DNA of 64,000 nt from Desulfosporosinus orientis DSM 765 (GCF_000235605.1 NC_016584.1:670001-734000); one strand, 5' to 3'. Numbered from the stretch's first letter, positions 10,433 to 19,237 are shown. The notes: generated by a model not told the origin, from the sequence alone. Translations and numbers: made by a program.

Positions 10433-11342
10433 TCTAAAATTAACTACTAGAGAAATGAGTGAGATCCCCGCGTTTTTAACACCTATCGAGATTGAGCAAT
10501 ATGGATTCTTGGTTAAATCTGAAGCACCTGAACCTATTAATTGCCAATTTTGTAATAAAGAATTGATCTATTTAGGTGTTAGATCCTTATGTACCAAAAC
10601 CATTTTCAAGTGGAAGTCGGATCCGGAAAGATGCAGCTGCGAGAAATCAGTTAGGTACTGGGAAAAAATGGATGTTGCTGTTGCTAAAACGGAATCAGAC
10701 AGGCTTGAAAAGTTGGAGCATGATGAACTTAGGGAGAGGGCCAAAAGACTTTTCGATCAGTCAAGAATGGGGGCTCGTTTCAAAACTCGGACCTTTGAAA
10801 ACTTCAAAGTCGATAATCACAATTTGAAAGCCTTTGAAGCGGTAAAACGATACGCTGATAATTTCAGGAAATATAAAGATCAAGGAATAGGGTTTATTTT
10901 AAGCGGACCCTATGGGTCCGGCAAGACGCATTTAGCGGCGGCCCTAGCTATTGACTTGATAAATAAGGAAGTCACCGTTGTTATTGGCACACTGATAAGT
11001 CTACTGGGCAAAATTCGGGAGACCTACAGTGAAATATGGACTCAAGAAAATGAACTAGAAATACTCGAGACATACAGTACGGTTGATTTACTGATCATTG
11101 ACGACTTGGGGAAAGAAAGAGCCTCAGAATGGTCATTAGAGAAGCTATTCAGCATCGTGAATACCAGGTATGAAAACAATTTGCCAATTATTGTAACGAC
11201 TAATTACAGTATGGATACCTTGATCGATAAGCTTACGACTAACAAAAACAGTGACGTTGGAGAAAGTATTGTAAGCAGATTGCACGAAATGTGTCGAGGG
11301 ATTTACTTAAACGCTCCAGATCACAGAAAGGAGAAAAAATAA
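10332..11342 (+). CDS. DnaC/IstB-like helicase loader ATPase
   Basis: About 336 residues. Residues near 60-100 hold cysteine pairs (CQFCNKE and CSCEK) that look like a zinc-binding module. The AAA+ core has Walker A in SGPYGSGKTHLAAALA, Walker B in DLLIIDDLGKERASEW and sensor residues in PIIVTTNYSMDTL. It should load replicative helicase at an origin marked by the upstream initiator. I chose ATG 10332, 9 nt after AGGAGG; ATG 10326 is only 3 nt away. A later ATG (10455, before SEIPAFLTPIEIEQYG) would avoid the long overlap with the initiator gene but has a poor ribosome site. Confidence 0.8.
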   Translation: MENPIPMGQILTQSVSLGNSSAKMIRHSSTKVSSLKLTTREMSEIPAFLTPIEIEQYGFLVKSEAPEPINCQFCNKELIYLGVRSLCTKTIFKWKSDPERCSCEKSVRYWEKMDVAVAKTESDRLEKLEHDELRERAKRLFDQSRMGARFKTRTFENFKVDNHNLKAFEAVKRYADNFRKYKDQGIGFILSGPYGSGKTHLAAALAIDLINKEVTVVIGTLISLLGKIRETYSEIWTQENELEILETYSTVDLLIIDDLGKERASEWSLEKLFSIVNTRYENNLPIIVTTNYSMDTLIDKLTTNKNSDVGESIVSRLHEMCRGIYLNAPDHRKEKK

Positions 11343-11442
11343 AACCACTGGAACATTAACCGTTCCAACCACTACCCCTGCCCTCTCTGAATGTCAATAA
11401 CGTAGTTACATGATTAAATAAATAAGAAGGAGGGGGAAATTG

Positions 11443-11991
11443 ATGAAATCAAATGATCAGAGAGCAGCATTCGTTCTTTTGAGAGGCAAGGGAAAAAGTT
11501 ACCGTGCTATTTCTAAGGAATTAAACATATCTCGTACTATTTGTGGACTATGGGAAAAAGAACTGATAGAGCAGATAATTGAACACAAAGCTGAACAATT
11601 AAGGGAACTCTATGAGACATATTTTATGTTAAAAGAAGCAAGGATTAAGGCATTGGGCGAAACCTTGAATAAAATAAATACGACTCTCAATGAAAGAGAT
11701 TTTACAGAAGTCCTAACAGAAAAATTACTGGACTTTAAGCTGAAATACATGGAAGCCCTGAAAAATGAGTACGTGGAGTTGGACAACGTCAATCCGCTCC
11801 AAGATAATTTCCAAGCTAGGGATATTCTTAATCAGATGGCGGATCTCCTTAATAGATTTCGAGCGGGAGTAGTCACTCCAGAGCAAGCAACTAGAGAAGG
11901 ATTAATCATCGGTAATATTTTAAAGGCCTATGGGGACGTTGAGTTAAAAGATCGTTTGGATGCCTTGGAAAACATATTGAGGGAGCGATGA
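11443..11991 (+). CDS. HTH protein of unknown function with long helical region
   Basis: About 182 residues. Residues 5-45 form a helix-turn-helix (RAAFVLLRGKGKSYRAISKELNISRTICGLWEKEL, read in two parts) of the kind found in phage terminase small subunits and resolvase tails. The rest is predicted helical and charged, with no domain I recognise. ATG 11443 follows AAGGAGGGGG; a TTG directly before it is also possible. The next gene starts 1 nt after its stop, so the two are co-translated. Confidence 0.55.
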   Translation: MKSNDQRAAFVLLRGKGKSYRAISKELNISRTICGLWEKELIEQIIEHKAEQLRELYETYFMLKEARIKALGETLNKINTTLNERDFTEVLTEKLLDFKLKYMEALKNEYVELDNVNPLQDNFQARDILNQMADLLNRFRAGVVTPEQATREGLIIGNILKAYGDVELKDRLDALENILRER

Positions 11992-11992
11992 A

Positions 11993-12808
11993 ATGAGACA
12001 CAAAGCTTTTAATTCCTTGGTAAAAAACGGGAAATTAACAGGTAAAGAAGTTGGACTTATGGCAATTAAGGATCAAGTTCAAATATATGATAATTACTTC
12101 AAGGATGGTAATTTGGACAATGGACTTATTAATCAAACCCAAGTAGATGCAATGGTAGCTGGATTAAAAAGAAATAACGACTTAAAAGATTACAACGATA
12201 TTATCGAATTACATGATTATTTAGATAGGGCAAGTATCGCTTTTAGTTTATGTAAGCAAGGGACTAAGATAGCAGTTCTGGAACTAACTCATTTATTAAG
12301 TGTTATGCAGATGGCAGAAAACGAAAATATCAGATTGCACCAAGAACCGAAAAGTACCATGGCTGAGTGGTGTGAAAAATACATGGCAGAGGCAATTATC
12401 AAGGATCAGGGGGATCGCATTACTCACTTGATTGAGGAGATTAACAATTCAATTCAACGATGCCTTATCTATATAGAAACCGTGAATTTATTTGCTGATT
12501 ATATCGGATTGCCAGAGATAAATAATATTTTGGGAGAGGTCAATATTGAGGACATTGCAAGAGTAAATTCTCTTATGGAAATAATACCAAAGTATTGTAT
12601 CAAGCGGTATGGCAACACAGCGAACGAACGTCCAGAAATGGTTCTACGAGCAGATCTAAAGGAACTCCTCAAACCCATTAATATAGAGGCGTTAAGACCC
12701 ACTATGGAAGCTACAGAGAAGGCAGCGGATACACTGAGTTTTAGGATATTTGGTGTTCAAAATGGCACAGAAGATTTTTATAAGATCTTACGTACAACGG
12801 CAAATTAA
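11993..12808 (+). CDS. Unknown protein of the integrated element
   Basis: A 271-residue, mostly helical, soluble protein with no transmembrane segment. It starts at ATG one base after the stop of the preceding gene, behind GGGAGCG. Segments such as DRASIAFSLCKQGTKIAVLELTHLL and MAEWCEKYMAEAIIKDQGDRI do not match a family I recognise. Position and coupling suggest it works with the HTH protein before it. Confidence 0.5.
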   Translation: MRHKAFNSLVKNGKLTGKEVGLMAIKDQVQIYDNYFKDGNLDNGLINQTQVDAMVAGLKRNNDLKDYNDIIELHDYLDRASIAFSLCKQGTKIAVLELTHLLSVMQMAENENIRLHQEPKSTMAEWCEKYMAEAIIKDQGDRITHLIEEINNSIQRCLIYIETVNLFADYIGLPEINNILGEVNIEDIARVNSLMEIIPKYCIKRYGNTANERPEMVLRADLKELLKPINIEALRPTMEATEKAADTLSFRIFGVQNGTEDFYKILRTTAN

Positions 12809-13236
12809 GCCAAAAGTGTGCCAGTATTGCATATAGTGCAAAAGCGAAGCCCTTAGCACACTTCCCCGAACCATGTTCGATTGTTACTCCCATGTATATT
12901 TAGGTGACGGCTCCATGACGACAATGGTGTAATTTATATTATATGGTTTATATCTCAGTGATAGGTCTTGGTTTGGGGCATTTTGCCCTTTTTTCTTTTA
13001 GTTTTTTATGTTTCCGCGGACGTATTAATGCAAAATTTTTCGACCCCAGGGGGTCGCACTTTCATGCATAAATAGGGGTACCGTATGGGGGTATAAGGGT
13101 ATATTGCGTAATTGTTTATGGGATTTGAGGGAAACGCCCCCCTATAAGAGACTATTATTTTCGAAGGTCTTGTTACCCCTTAATATGATGTGTATGAAAG
13201 GGCAGTTCTGGCGGGCCGGGCCTTTTTTAAAACCTG
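12809..13236. other. Gene-free, palindrome-rich region of the element
   Basis: No gene is supported here. There is a nested inverted repeat: AAGTGTGC (12814-12821) with GCACACTT (12856-12863), and inside it TTGCA-TATAG-TGCAA (12827-12841). Further on is a perfect palindrome, CGACCCCAGGGGGTCG (13041-13056). G-rich GGGGTA-type repeats follow at 13074-13110. Candidate roles are a replication origin or a packaging (cos-like) site; I cannot decide from sequence. Confidence 0.5.
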
Positions 13237-13264
13237 TTGACAAAGTACGTAGATATAGTATAAT
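13237..13264 (+). promoter_or_regulatory. Strong SigA-type promoter
   Basis: TTGACA (13237-13242) and TATAAT (13259-13264) are separated by 16 nt, both perfect consensus hexamers. The HTH gene starts 29 nt downstream. Confidence 0.8.
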
Positions 13265-13292
13265 TTATAGTAGAATTTAAGGGGGTTTTACT

Positions 13293-13871
13293 ATGGAAAG
13301 AAATGAGTTTATAAAAATGATAAAAGAAAGAATCATGGATACTTGCGAGGTGATTGATTATCTTGGGGTATCTAAACAGAGACTTTCAGATATGAAGACA
13401 AGAGGTAAAGTGCATGAGATTAAAAAAGGTTTATTTTTAAGAGAAGATATTGAGATTATAAAAATAAATCAAAAAGATTTAAGAGAAAAGTTCAATAAGG
13501 ATACTGCATATGAATTATTCCCAGTATATAAACTAATTGACGATATAGTTATAATAGATAAATTGAGATTTTTTGATTGTGTAACGATGGTAAAGCATAG
13601 TTGTACCAACGATATTTATAATGATCAATTAGAGCAAACTCTGAAATTAATCTTAGAAAGATTAAAAGCAGGAAGCAGGGTGTTTATGTTAGATCATAAA
13701 AGTTTTGATTATATCGAAAATGAGGAAGATATGAAACAGAATGGAGTTATCTTAAAAGAATTTACCGAAAGAACATTCAGAGAATTTCTTGAATATGATG
13801 GGGCGAGTATAATTGGACTAAATAAGATTGGTAATTATAATGAGATATTAAAACAATTAGAAAGTGAGTAA
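13293..13871 (+). CDS. HTH-containing protein of unknown function
   Basis: 192 residues. An N-terminal MerR-like or phage-type helix-turn-helix (DTCEVIDYLGVSKQRLSDMKTRG, read in two parts, then a wing KKGLFLREDIE) is followed by a 120-residue alpha/beta region that I do not recognise. ATG 13293 follows AAGGGGG. The gene is AT-rich and has its own consensus promoter and no partner. It lies upstream of the ABC-3C-like operon but is separated by a strong terminator. It could be a regulator or a single-gene accessory factor. Confidence 0.6.
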   Translation: MERNEFIKMIKERIMDTCEVIDYLGVSKQRLSDMKTRGKVHEIKKGLFLREDIEIIKINQKDLREKFNKDTAYELFPVYKLIDDIVIIDKLRFFDCVTMVKHSCTNDIYNDQLEQTLKLILERLKAGSRVFMLDHKSFDYIENEEDMKQNGVILKEFTERTFREFLEYDGASIIGLNKIGNYNEILKQLESE

Positions 13872-14323
13872 AGTGCCACTGATGTCCACCATTGACGATA
13901 GTACCCCCAGTCCTTGGCATCCAGAATGATAAGGGCCTTGTGGGCCTCGCCTCCGAACCGAACTTGATGCGCATATCTTGGCAAACTCCGCCTAGAGTTA
14001 AGGTTAGGTTATATCTCAGAGACAGGACACTGCAGTGCTTAATAGCGCTATATCGACGTGATTGATGACTTGGTATGAGCGGGTTTGAGTGAGTGATTGC
14101 CTTTTTATAGTGACGTGGAGTGAGGGGGAATACAAAAAAGCTAGATCGTATTTTGAACGGTCTAGCTTTTTTGTATTTTCTTGGATTATTTTTGCTATAT
14201 CGGAAGGAAATAAAGGAAAGATGTGGAATGTAAGTAAATAGGAGAGTTTTCTAGTGGGGTCAAAAACTTCCTTTTCAAGTTTTTGTAGAATCACACATAG
14301 TTTTGAAAATGGAGGAATTTATA
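13872..14323. other. Gene-free stretch between the HTH gene and the ABC-3C-like operon
   Basis: No complete gene is supported. On the minus strand, about 13875-13965 reads HKALIILDAKDWGYYRQWW in one frame, which looks protein-like and is more GC-rich than its surroundings. It has no start or continuation, so it may be a fragment of a lost gene. The terminator at 14131-14175 lies in this stretch. No convincing promoter hexamers for the downstream operon were found. Confidence 0.4.
14131..14175. terminator. Strong bidirectional terminator
   Basis: A 15-bp perfect stem (14131-14145 with 14161-14175) has A and T tracts at its outer ends. It insulates the defence-like operon from the upstream HTH gene. 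Confidence 0.85.
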
Positions 14324-14737
14324 GTGGAGCCTGTAACAATATCAATATTACTTGCAATAGGTAAGTTTACTACTGATTCCATAACATCAGGTATTACATA
14401 TGATGTAATCAAAAAATTAGCCAAACCTTTTACAGAACGATTAGCTCACTTTTTTGGTGATGTAGACAAAACAGAGAATTTCATGCGCCAAATTATAGAA
14501 AAGCCTTCACGTAACCCACACAAACCACGCAGAGATGTAGAGGATATATACGAAGAAATCACTTCAAATCAACTCCCAGAAGAGTTGTATGAAGAACTTG
14601 AAGCATGGATAGCCGAAAATAGGGAGTTCTTGAAAGAGGCGGCAACATCGAGGGGAGTGCAATTTACACAAAAAATTGGATCTCAAACAGCGGGAAGAGA
14701 CATCGTAAACGCTGGAACTATAAATATGACAAGGTGA
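14324..14737 (+). CDS. Small first component of the ABC-3C-like operon, with C-terminal signalling-type motif
   Basis: About 137 residues. A hydrophobic N-terminal stretch (VTISILLAIGKFTTDSITSG) is followed by a helical region rich in charged residues (EELYEELEAWIAENREFLKEA). The last 25 residues hold IGSQTAGRDIVNAGTINMT. A related motif opens the next protein. I chose GTG at 14324, 7 nt after GGAGGA; an in-frame TTG at 14303 lacks a ribosome site. I do not recognise a catalytic domain. The hydrophobic segment could insert in membranes, which would suit an effector; this is inference. Its stop lies 5 nt before the next start. Confidence 0.6.
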   Translation: MEPVTISILLAIGKFTTDSITSGITYDVIKKLAKPFTERLAHFFGDVDKTENFMRQIIEKPSRNPHKPRRDVEDIYEEITSNQLPEELYEELEAWIAENREFLKEAATSRGVQFTQKIGSQTAGRDIVNAGTINMTR

Positions 14738-14742
14738 TTGTT

Positions 14743-15492
14743 TTGAATCAAACAATAGGTGAGCAAAGAGCAGACTTAATAGTAAATGCAGAACAAGCTA
14801 ATGTCACTTTAGTTACTAACCCTTTTATGTCACAAATACTTAATACATACCGTCCGCATATTCAAAGATTTATTGAGGGGTTTCCATTAACTGTTCGTGA
14901 AATATTAACGGAAACGATGAACACGACTTTTACATACATGGAGTCTTTTAATGAAGAAAGATTCAACCACTTTCTCGGGCAATATAATTTGGGGGAAGTT
15001 GAGTCTCACCGAAAGCATGAAGGATTAGAGCCCCTACTAAAACTGTTAGTACTATTACGAGCTTATTACCCTGACCTTACTCTTATTTCGGGCAGTAATT
15101 TAGCCAACATCCGCTTAGATAATAATTCTTGGCGAATGTTACTTTATTCTATGCATAGAGAGTCAATGCCTTCAATTGTATTGGGTTATGTCAAAAGACT
15201 ATTTGAAGGACCGGGAATAAATCGAGATTTATTCCCATTAATTATGGATAATTATCATAATAATCCAACAAAAAACTTATGTGTACACTGTAGTGGGAAG
15301 ACTTTTTCTTTTAGTCAAATTCTTAGAAATTTCGGCAGGGGTGAGTATTTAGGTTCGTTCCATGGTGTAGAATCGAACTCATATTCAGAGATGGATAAAA
15401 TCATTGTGCATTGTTCAACTTGTATTCACAATAAATGCGAAGAAGCAATCGATCCTGAGGATTTGATCAAAGTCATAAGAGAGGTTGTATGA
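14743..15492 (+). CDS. Second component, zinc-knuckle protein with matching N-terminal motif
   Basis: About 249 residues. It begins with IGEQRADLIVNAEQANVT, which shares the pattern IGxQxA and VNAxxxNxT with the C-terminus of the preceding protein. The middle is helical (HIQRFIEGFPLTVREILTE). The C-terminal third has CVHC and CSTCIHNKC cysteine pairs, a likely zinc site, ending in DPEDLIKVIREVV. TTG at 14743 is 5 nt after AAGGTGA; a GTG at 14734 is also in frame. By position it would be the effector-side or C-terminal-domain component of an ABC-3C system. The stop overlaps the ATG context of the next gene. Confidence 0.6.
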   Translation: MNQTIGEQRADLIVNAEQANVTLVTNPFMSQILNTYRPHIQRFIEGFPLTVREILTETMNTTFTYMESFNEERFNHFLGQYNLGEVESHRKHEGLEPLLKLLVLLRAYYPDLTLISGSNLANIRLDNNSWRMLLYSMHRESMPSIVLGYVKRLFEGPGINRDLFPLIMDNYHNNPTKNLCVHCSGKTFSFSQILRNFGRGEYLGSFHGVESNSYSEMDKIIVHCSTCIHNKCEEAIDPEDLIKVIREVV

Positions 15493-16068
15493 ATGATAAC
15501 GACTAAAATATATGATGCACTTGAAGAAATTGCAAACATTAAAAAGCTAGAAATGCCAAATTCACTTACAATAGATTCTTTATACGGTACCGAAGAGAAA
15601 ATTTATGCAATTTCCAGTTACGCTACAGAAGAAGAGCTCATTAATAAATGGGAGCTTACTTCTAGAGAAGTTGCTGTTAATGTTCAGAGTATTCTTGTAG
15701 GTGAGTATAGTGATCTTCGGTGGGATATATATCTGTTATTGGTCGTATCTGAAGAAGAAGTATCTTCAACCGTAAGGAAAAAAATCGAAAATGATCGTTC
15801 ATTTTTTAGGAAGATAGTTTTAACATCATCCGACCTAACCGAAATAAGTGAAAAATTATTTTTAACATTTAACATTGGTAGGGAGAACTCTAGAAACGAT
15901 CTGATTTTCAACGATAAAAATTTTTTGACTGAGTTAAAAAAATGTTTGTCTTCCCGATCTATTGAACGACTAGGGGAGCATTTTTTTGAAGGAAATATTC
16001 CGATCACGAAAATGCTAAATTTATTTAGAGATAAATTAACTTTAGAAGGTGGAGAAAATGCGGATTAG
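15493..16068 (+). CDS. Middle component of an ABC-3C-like system
   Basis: 191 residues with alternating alpha/beta character. The segment EYSDLRWDIYLLLVV followed by VRKKIENDRSFFRKIVL is the sort of core seen in the small middle-component proteins encoded beside SMC-like ATPases of ABC-3C and Lamassu-like systems. It is positioned directly before the ATPase gene and overlaps it by 11 nt. I cannot assign a middle-component class. The predicted role is to bridge the ATPase to its effector. Confidence 0.55.
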   Translation: MITTKIYDALEEIANIKKLEMPNSLTIDSLYGTEEKIYAISSYATEEELINKWELTSREVAVNVQSILVGEYSDLRWDIYLLLVVSEEEVSSTVRKKIENDRSFFRKIVLTSSDLTEISEKLFLTFNIGRENSRNDLIFNDKNFLTELKKCLSSRSIERLGEHFFEGNIPITKMLNLFRDKLTLEGGENAD

Positions 16069-18925
16069 TTCTTTGGAAATAGGATCTTTTAGAGGCTTCA
16101 GCCAGAAACGTAGGTTTGATTTTGAGCAAACCCAAATATTAGTATTATACGGACCTAATGGACATGGCAAAACGTCATTTTTTGATGCGATTGAATGGGT
16201 ACTTACTGGGGAAATTTGTAGATATAATAGCCCTAGCGATGAAAAAAATAAAACCAGATTTATCGGTAATCGGTTATCATCTCAGCCTCCTCGTGTGCAG
16301 ATTGAAATTATAGCCAGTAATGGTGATGTATTAGTGCTTACACGGACTGGAATAGTTGTAGCCGACAATCGGTCGGATTATGGAAAAAGTTCGTTAGTTG
16401 TAGTTGTCAATGGTTTGCGATCTGAAGGAAAGGCAGCAGAGGGTACTCTACGGAAATGCCTAATTCATGAAGCATGGCTTGATAAGATAGATCTAAATCG
16501 TGGACTAAATTTAAGCCATTTCTTAGGACAAGAAAGAATAAGTTTTATTTTACGTGGAATGAGGGATAGTGAGCGATATGATTCAATGTCGCTCATTTTT
16601 GGCACCGAGCATTTTTATAAATTTAAACAATCGTTTTTAGATGTTAAGAAGACTTTGGAGTCTGATATTAAAGACAAAGAGTTGATAATTAATCAACGGA
16701 TGCAACATAGAAGAAATTTCCAAGAACAAGTGGAGAATATACGAAAAAAATTAATCGATAATGATGAAGAAGGTAAAGATGTTATTCTGGAAGTGCTACA
16801 TCCGTTGGTATTTAAACTAGGCATAGACATACCACAAAAAATGGAATTACAAGGATATAGATCTATTCTAGAAAATAAGAGGGAGGAGCTACAAAGAAAA
16901 CGTTACAACTTAAATGATTATGAATCAAGATATAGAATTCTCATTAGTACCGTGCCGGAGTGGAAGAATGCTAATAAAGCAATACAAGAGAATAAAGAAA
17001 AATTGAATAATTACGAAGTGTTGTTAGATATTGAGACAAAGCTAAAGAATATTCAATGGTTAAAAGAGAAATACGCCGAATTCAAAAACACGGAGGAGCA
17101 AATCACAAAAATAGCATTACAAATCCAAGAATTAAATAATACTATTATAATTAAGGAATCAGTTATAAATGAATTGTATAAATTACTCCATAATTTAAAT
17201 GAGTTAATGGGTCAGCATCATTTAGAAGATTATGTACCAAAAATATTTGAACTATTAACTTTGTGTGAATTTTTGGATCGAGGCATTAAAGAGGAAATAC
17301 ATAAAAATCTCTTGGACCTACTTGAAACACATAAATTATTAATTATTGACTCAGAAAAATATCAAATAGCCTTAAGTTCATATCAAAGTTGGGAAGATAT
17401 ATATAATAATATAAAAACCACAGACTTTAGTCACAAGGAATTTCTGAAGAACGTTAAAACGTTTATTTCAGAAGACAGAAAGCTATCTAGGTGTCCCGTC
17501 TGCGGGACTGAAGGTATGAGTGCTGGACATATTTTGAAATACATAGATGAACAAGAGCAGTTAATACATCCAGAATTGAATACGACATTATCCTGTTTAG
17601 AAGATGCTAGAAAACAATTCAAGGAACTAGAAATACTAGTAGCCAAAAACAAGAATAAGATTAAAAATGGTTTACAAAATTTACAAAACTTAACTGATAA
17701 AGTTCAGCAACTATTTGAGGATGAGAATAGAAGTACGGCACAAATTTCAGAACAGATGGGGATATTACGCGAACGAAGAGATCAAATTGAAAAGCTGAGT
17801 ACAGAATTTAGGGAAAGGTCCGAGCTTCTAAATATTAAGTTAAATGGAAATGTTTTATCTGAATTTACTAAAGCAGAAAATATGCTTTTATTATGCACGA
17901 AGGACCTAGGTATTGATGGTACTCCCAATAGGGTAGAAATTACAAAGGCCGTGAAGCTTGCTTCAGACAATATCCAAAAAGCAGATAATATTCAATTGCA
18001 ATTTAATGATCGATTTATAGATTTGACGGGCACGCAACCAAATAGTTTACAAGATGTAGAATTATTATTGCATAAGGAGGAAGAAAAACTTCAACAAGAT
18101 ATATCACTTCTAAATAGCCACGAACAGTTGACATTAAAAGGAGTGGCCATAATTGCCCGAGAATTAGATTTAGAGACGCTATCGAATCTAACCGTTCAAA
18201 TTAACCAAATTGAACAAACGATTCAACAATTACAATTTGAAAAGGATAACCTGGAAAACGATCTTGAAACTGTAAAAGAAGTTATAGATAAAATTCCTGA
18301 AGCTGTGGATAAATTGAATGAACAAGTCGTGGACGAGCTCTTAGAAACAATTCAGTCCATTTTCTTTAGAATAAACTCCCATCCTTTATATAGATATCTT
18401 GAGTTTGATACCAATCAACGGTACAAAGTAAATAGATTAATATTATCGGTCTTAACAGGTGGTAATGAGATAGACAGTATGGACAAAGCCAATCCATCGT
18501 TTATCTTCAGCTCCGCGCAAATTAATGCAATTGCACTTTCGTTTTTTTTATCAATGGCACTTAAGCAGCACTGGACTCGATTAAAGTTTATTTGCATGGA
18601 TGATCCTGTTCAAAGTATGGATGACTTTAATGTTCTTGCATTTGTAGATTTAATTCGATTAATTACTGAAAATGATCGTGGCATGAATAAACAAGTTATA
18701 ATTTCTACTCACGATTCTACGTTTTTTGAATTAATTAAACGTAAGTTTCGTTTCCTAAAACTAGGTATTATAAAATTTGAGGGGTATGGTGTTCAAGGGC
18801 CTTCATTTCAAATGGATAATTTTAACGCTCAGTCACTTGTAGAATTTGTTCATCCAAGAGAAAATAAGATATTGCCTGAGGATTTTCTTAGTATAGAGAA
18901 GGAACTTATTTCATTCAAATTTTAA
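16058..18925 (+). CDS. SMC/RecN-like ATPase with zinc hook (ABC-3C/Lamassu-type)
   Basis: 955 residues. An N-terminal ATPase half has Walker A in LYGPNGHGKTSFFDAIEW. Two long coiled-coil arms flank a rubredoxin-type hook CPVCGTEG near residue 480. The C-terminal half has a signature region (SSAQINAIALSFFLSMAL), Walker B in KFICMDDPVQSMDD and the switch His in IISTHDSTFF. This is the Rad50/SbcC-like plan of the ATPases that power ABC-3C and Lamassu defence operons. ATG 16058 (MRISSLEIGSFRGF) follows GGTGGAG; GTG at 16049 is in frame but less likely. It is the last gene of a tightly coupled four-gene operon. Confidence 0.85.
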   Translation: MRISSLEIGSFRGFSQKRRFDFEQTQILVLYGPNGHGKTSFFDAIEWVLTGEICRYNSPSDEKNKTRFIGNRLSSQPPRVQIEIIASNGDVLVLTRTGIVVADNRSDYGKSSLVVVVNGLRSEGKAAEGTLRKCLIHEAWLDKIDLNRGLNLSHFLGQERISFILRGMRDSERYDSMSLIFGTEHFYKFKQSFLDVKKTLESDIKDKELIINQRMQHRRNFQEQVENIRKKLIDNDEEGKDVILEVLHPLVFKLGIDIPQKMELQGYRSILENKREELQRKRYNLNDYESRYRILISTVPEWKNANKAIQENKEKLNNYEVLLDIETKLKNIQWLKEKYAEFKNTEEQITKIALQIQELNNTIIIKESVINELYKLLHNLNELMGQHHLEDYVPKIFELLTLCEFLDRGIKEEIHKNLLDLLETHKLLIIDSEKYQIALSSYQSWEDIYNNIKTTDFSHKEFLKNVKTFISEDRKLSRCPVCGTEGMSAGHILKYIDEQEQLIHPELNTTLSCLEDARKQFKELEILVAKNKNKIKNGLQNLQNLTDKVQQLFEDENRSTAQISEQMGILRERRDQIEKLSTEFRERSELLNIKLNGNVLSEFTKAENMLLLCTKDLGIDGTPNRVEITKAVKLASDNIQKADNIQLQFNDRFIDLTGTQPNSLQDVELLLHKEEEKLQQDISLLNSHEQLTLKGVAIIARELDLETLSNLTVQINQIEQTIQQLQFEKDNLENDLETVKEVIDKIPEAVDKLNEQVVDELLETIQSIFFRINSHPLYRYLEFDTNQRYKVNRLILSVLTGGNEIDSMDKANPSFIFSSAQINAIALSFFLSMALKQHWTRLKFICMDDPVQSMDDFNVLAFVDLIRLITENDRGMNKQVIISTHDSTFFELIKRKFRFLKLGIIKFEGYGVQGPSFQMDNFNAQSLVEFVHPRENKILPEDFLSIEKELISFKF

Positions 18926-19093
18926 TCTTCTTACAGTTAATATATATCTCTGCAAACTTGTAATAAAGGTCGTTCGATTCTGACAATAATCGTGTAAAAT
19001 TGATGGGAAATATTATCTGAATGAGAACGCAAGTATTAGATACCTAGCTTCACCAATACTTGTTGAAGTATCAAGGAGTTATAGTGTTTGGTT

Positions 19094-19111
19094 TGTTGAC
19101 TTTTTGTTGAC
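19094..19111 (+). repeat. Predicted integrase arm-type sites, right end
   Basis: TGTTGAC occurs at 19094-19100 and 19105-19111 with the same 11-nt period and orientation as the left-end pair at 4377-4394. The flanking bases are also nearly the same. Confidence 0.6.
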
Positions 19112-19213
19112 AGCGTTTTGAAAAACCATGATATTTTATAACATATGAAAGAAGGAAACAGCATTAACTAAGGGTTTTCACATCTCTTGAAGCCTCAAAA
19201 AACCAAACAAATG

Positions 19214-19237
19214 ATGGGCGGCATGATGTAAGAAAAG
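19214..19237. repeat. Attachment site repeat at the right end
   Basis: Exact 24-bp copy of 4305-4328. It is an isolated copy of the groEL 3' end, not a second gene: upstream of it there is no groEL homology. Confidence 0.9.

Noticed and set aside
12961-13160. Protein-coding gene in the G-rich region after 12960
   Set aside because: Stops occur in all frames and there is no ribosome site; only palindromes and short repeats remain.
14016-14294. 92-residue minus-strand open frame across the terminator
   Set aside because: It covers the hairpin at 14131-14175, has no ribosome site and no protein-like pattern.
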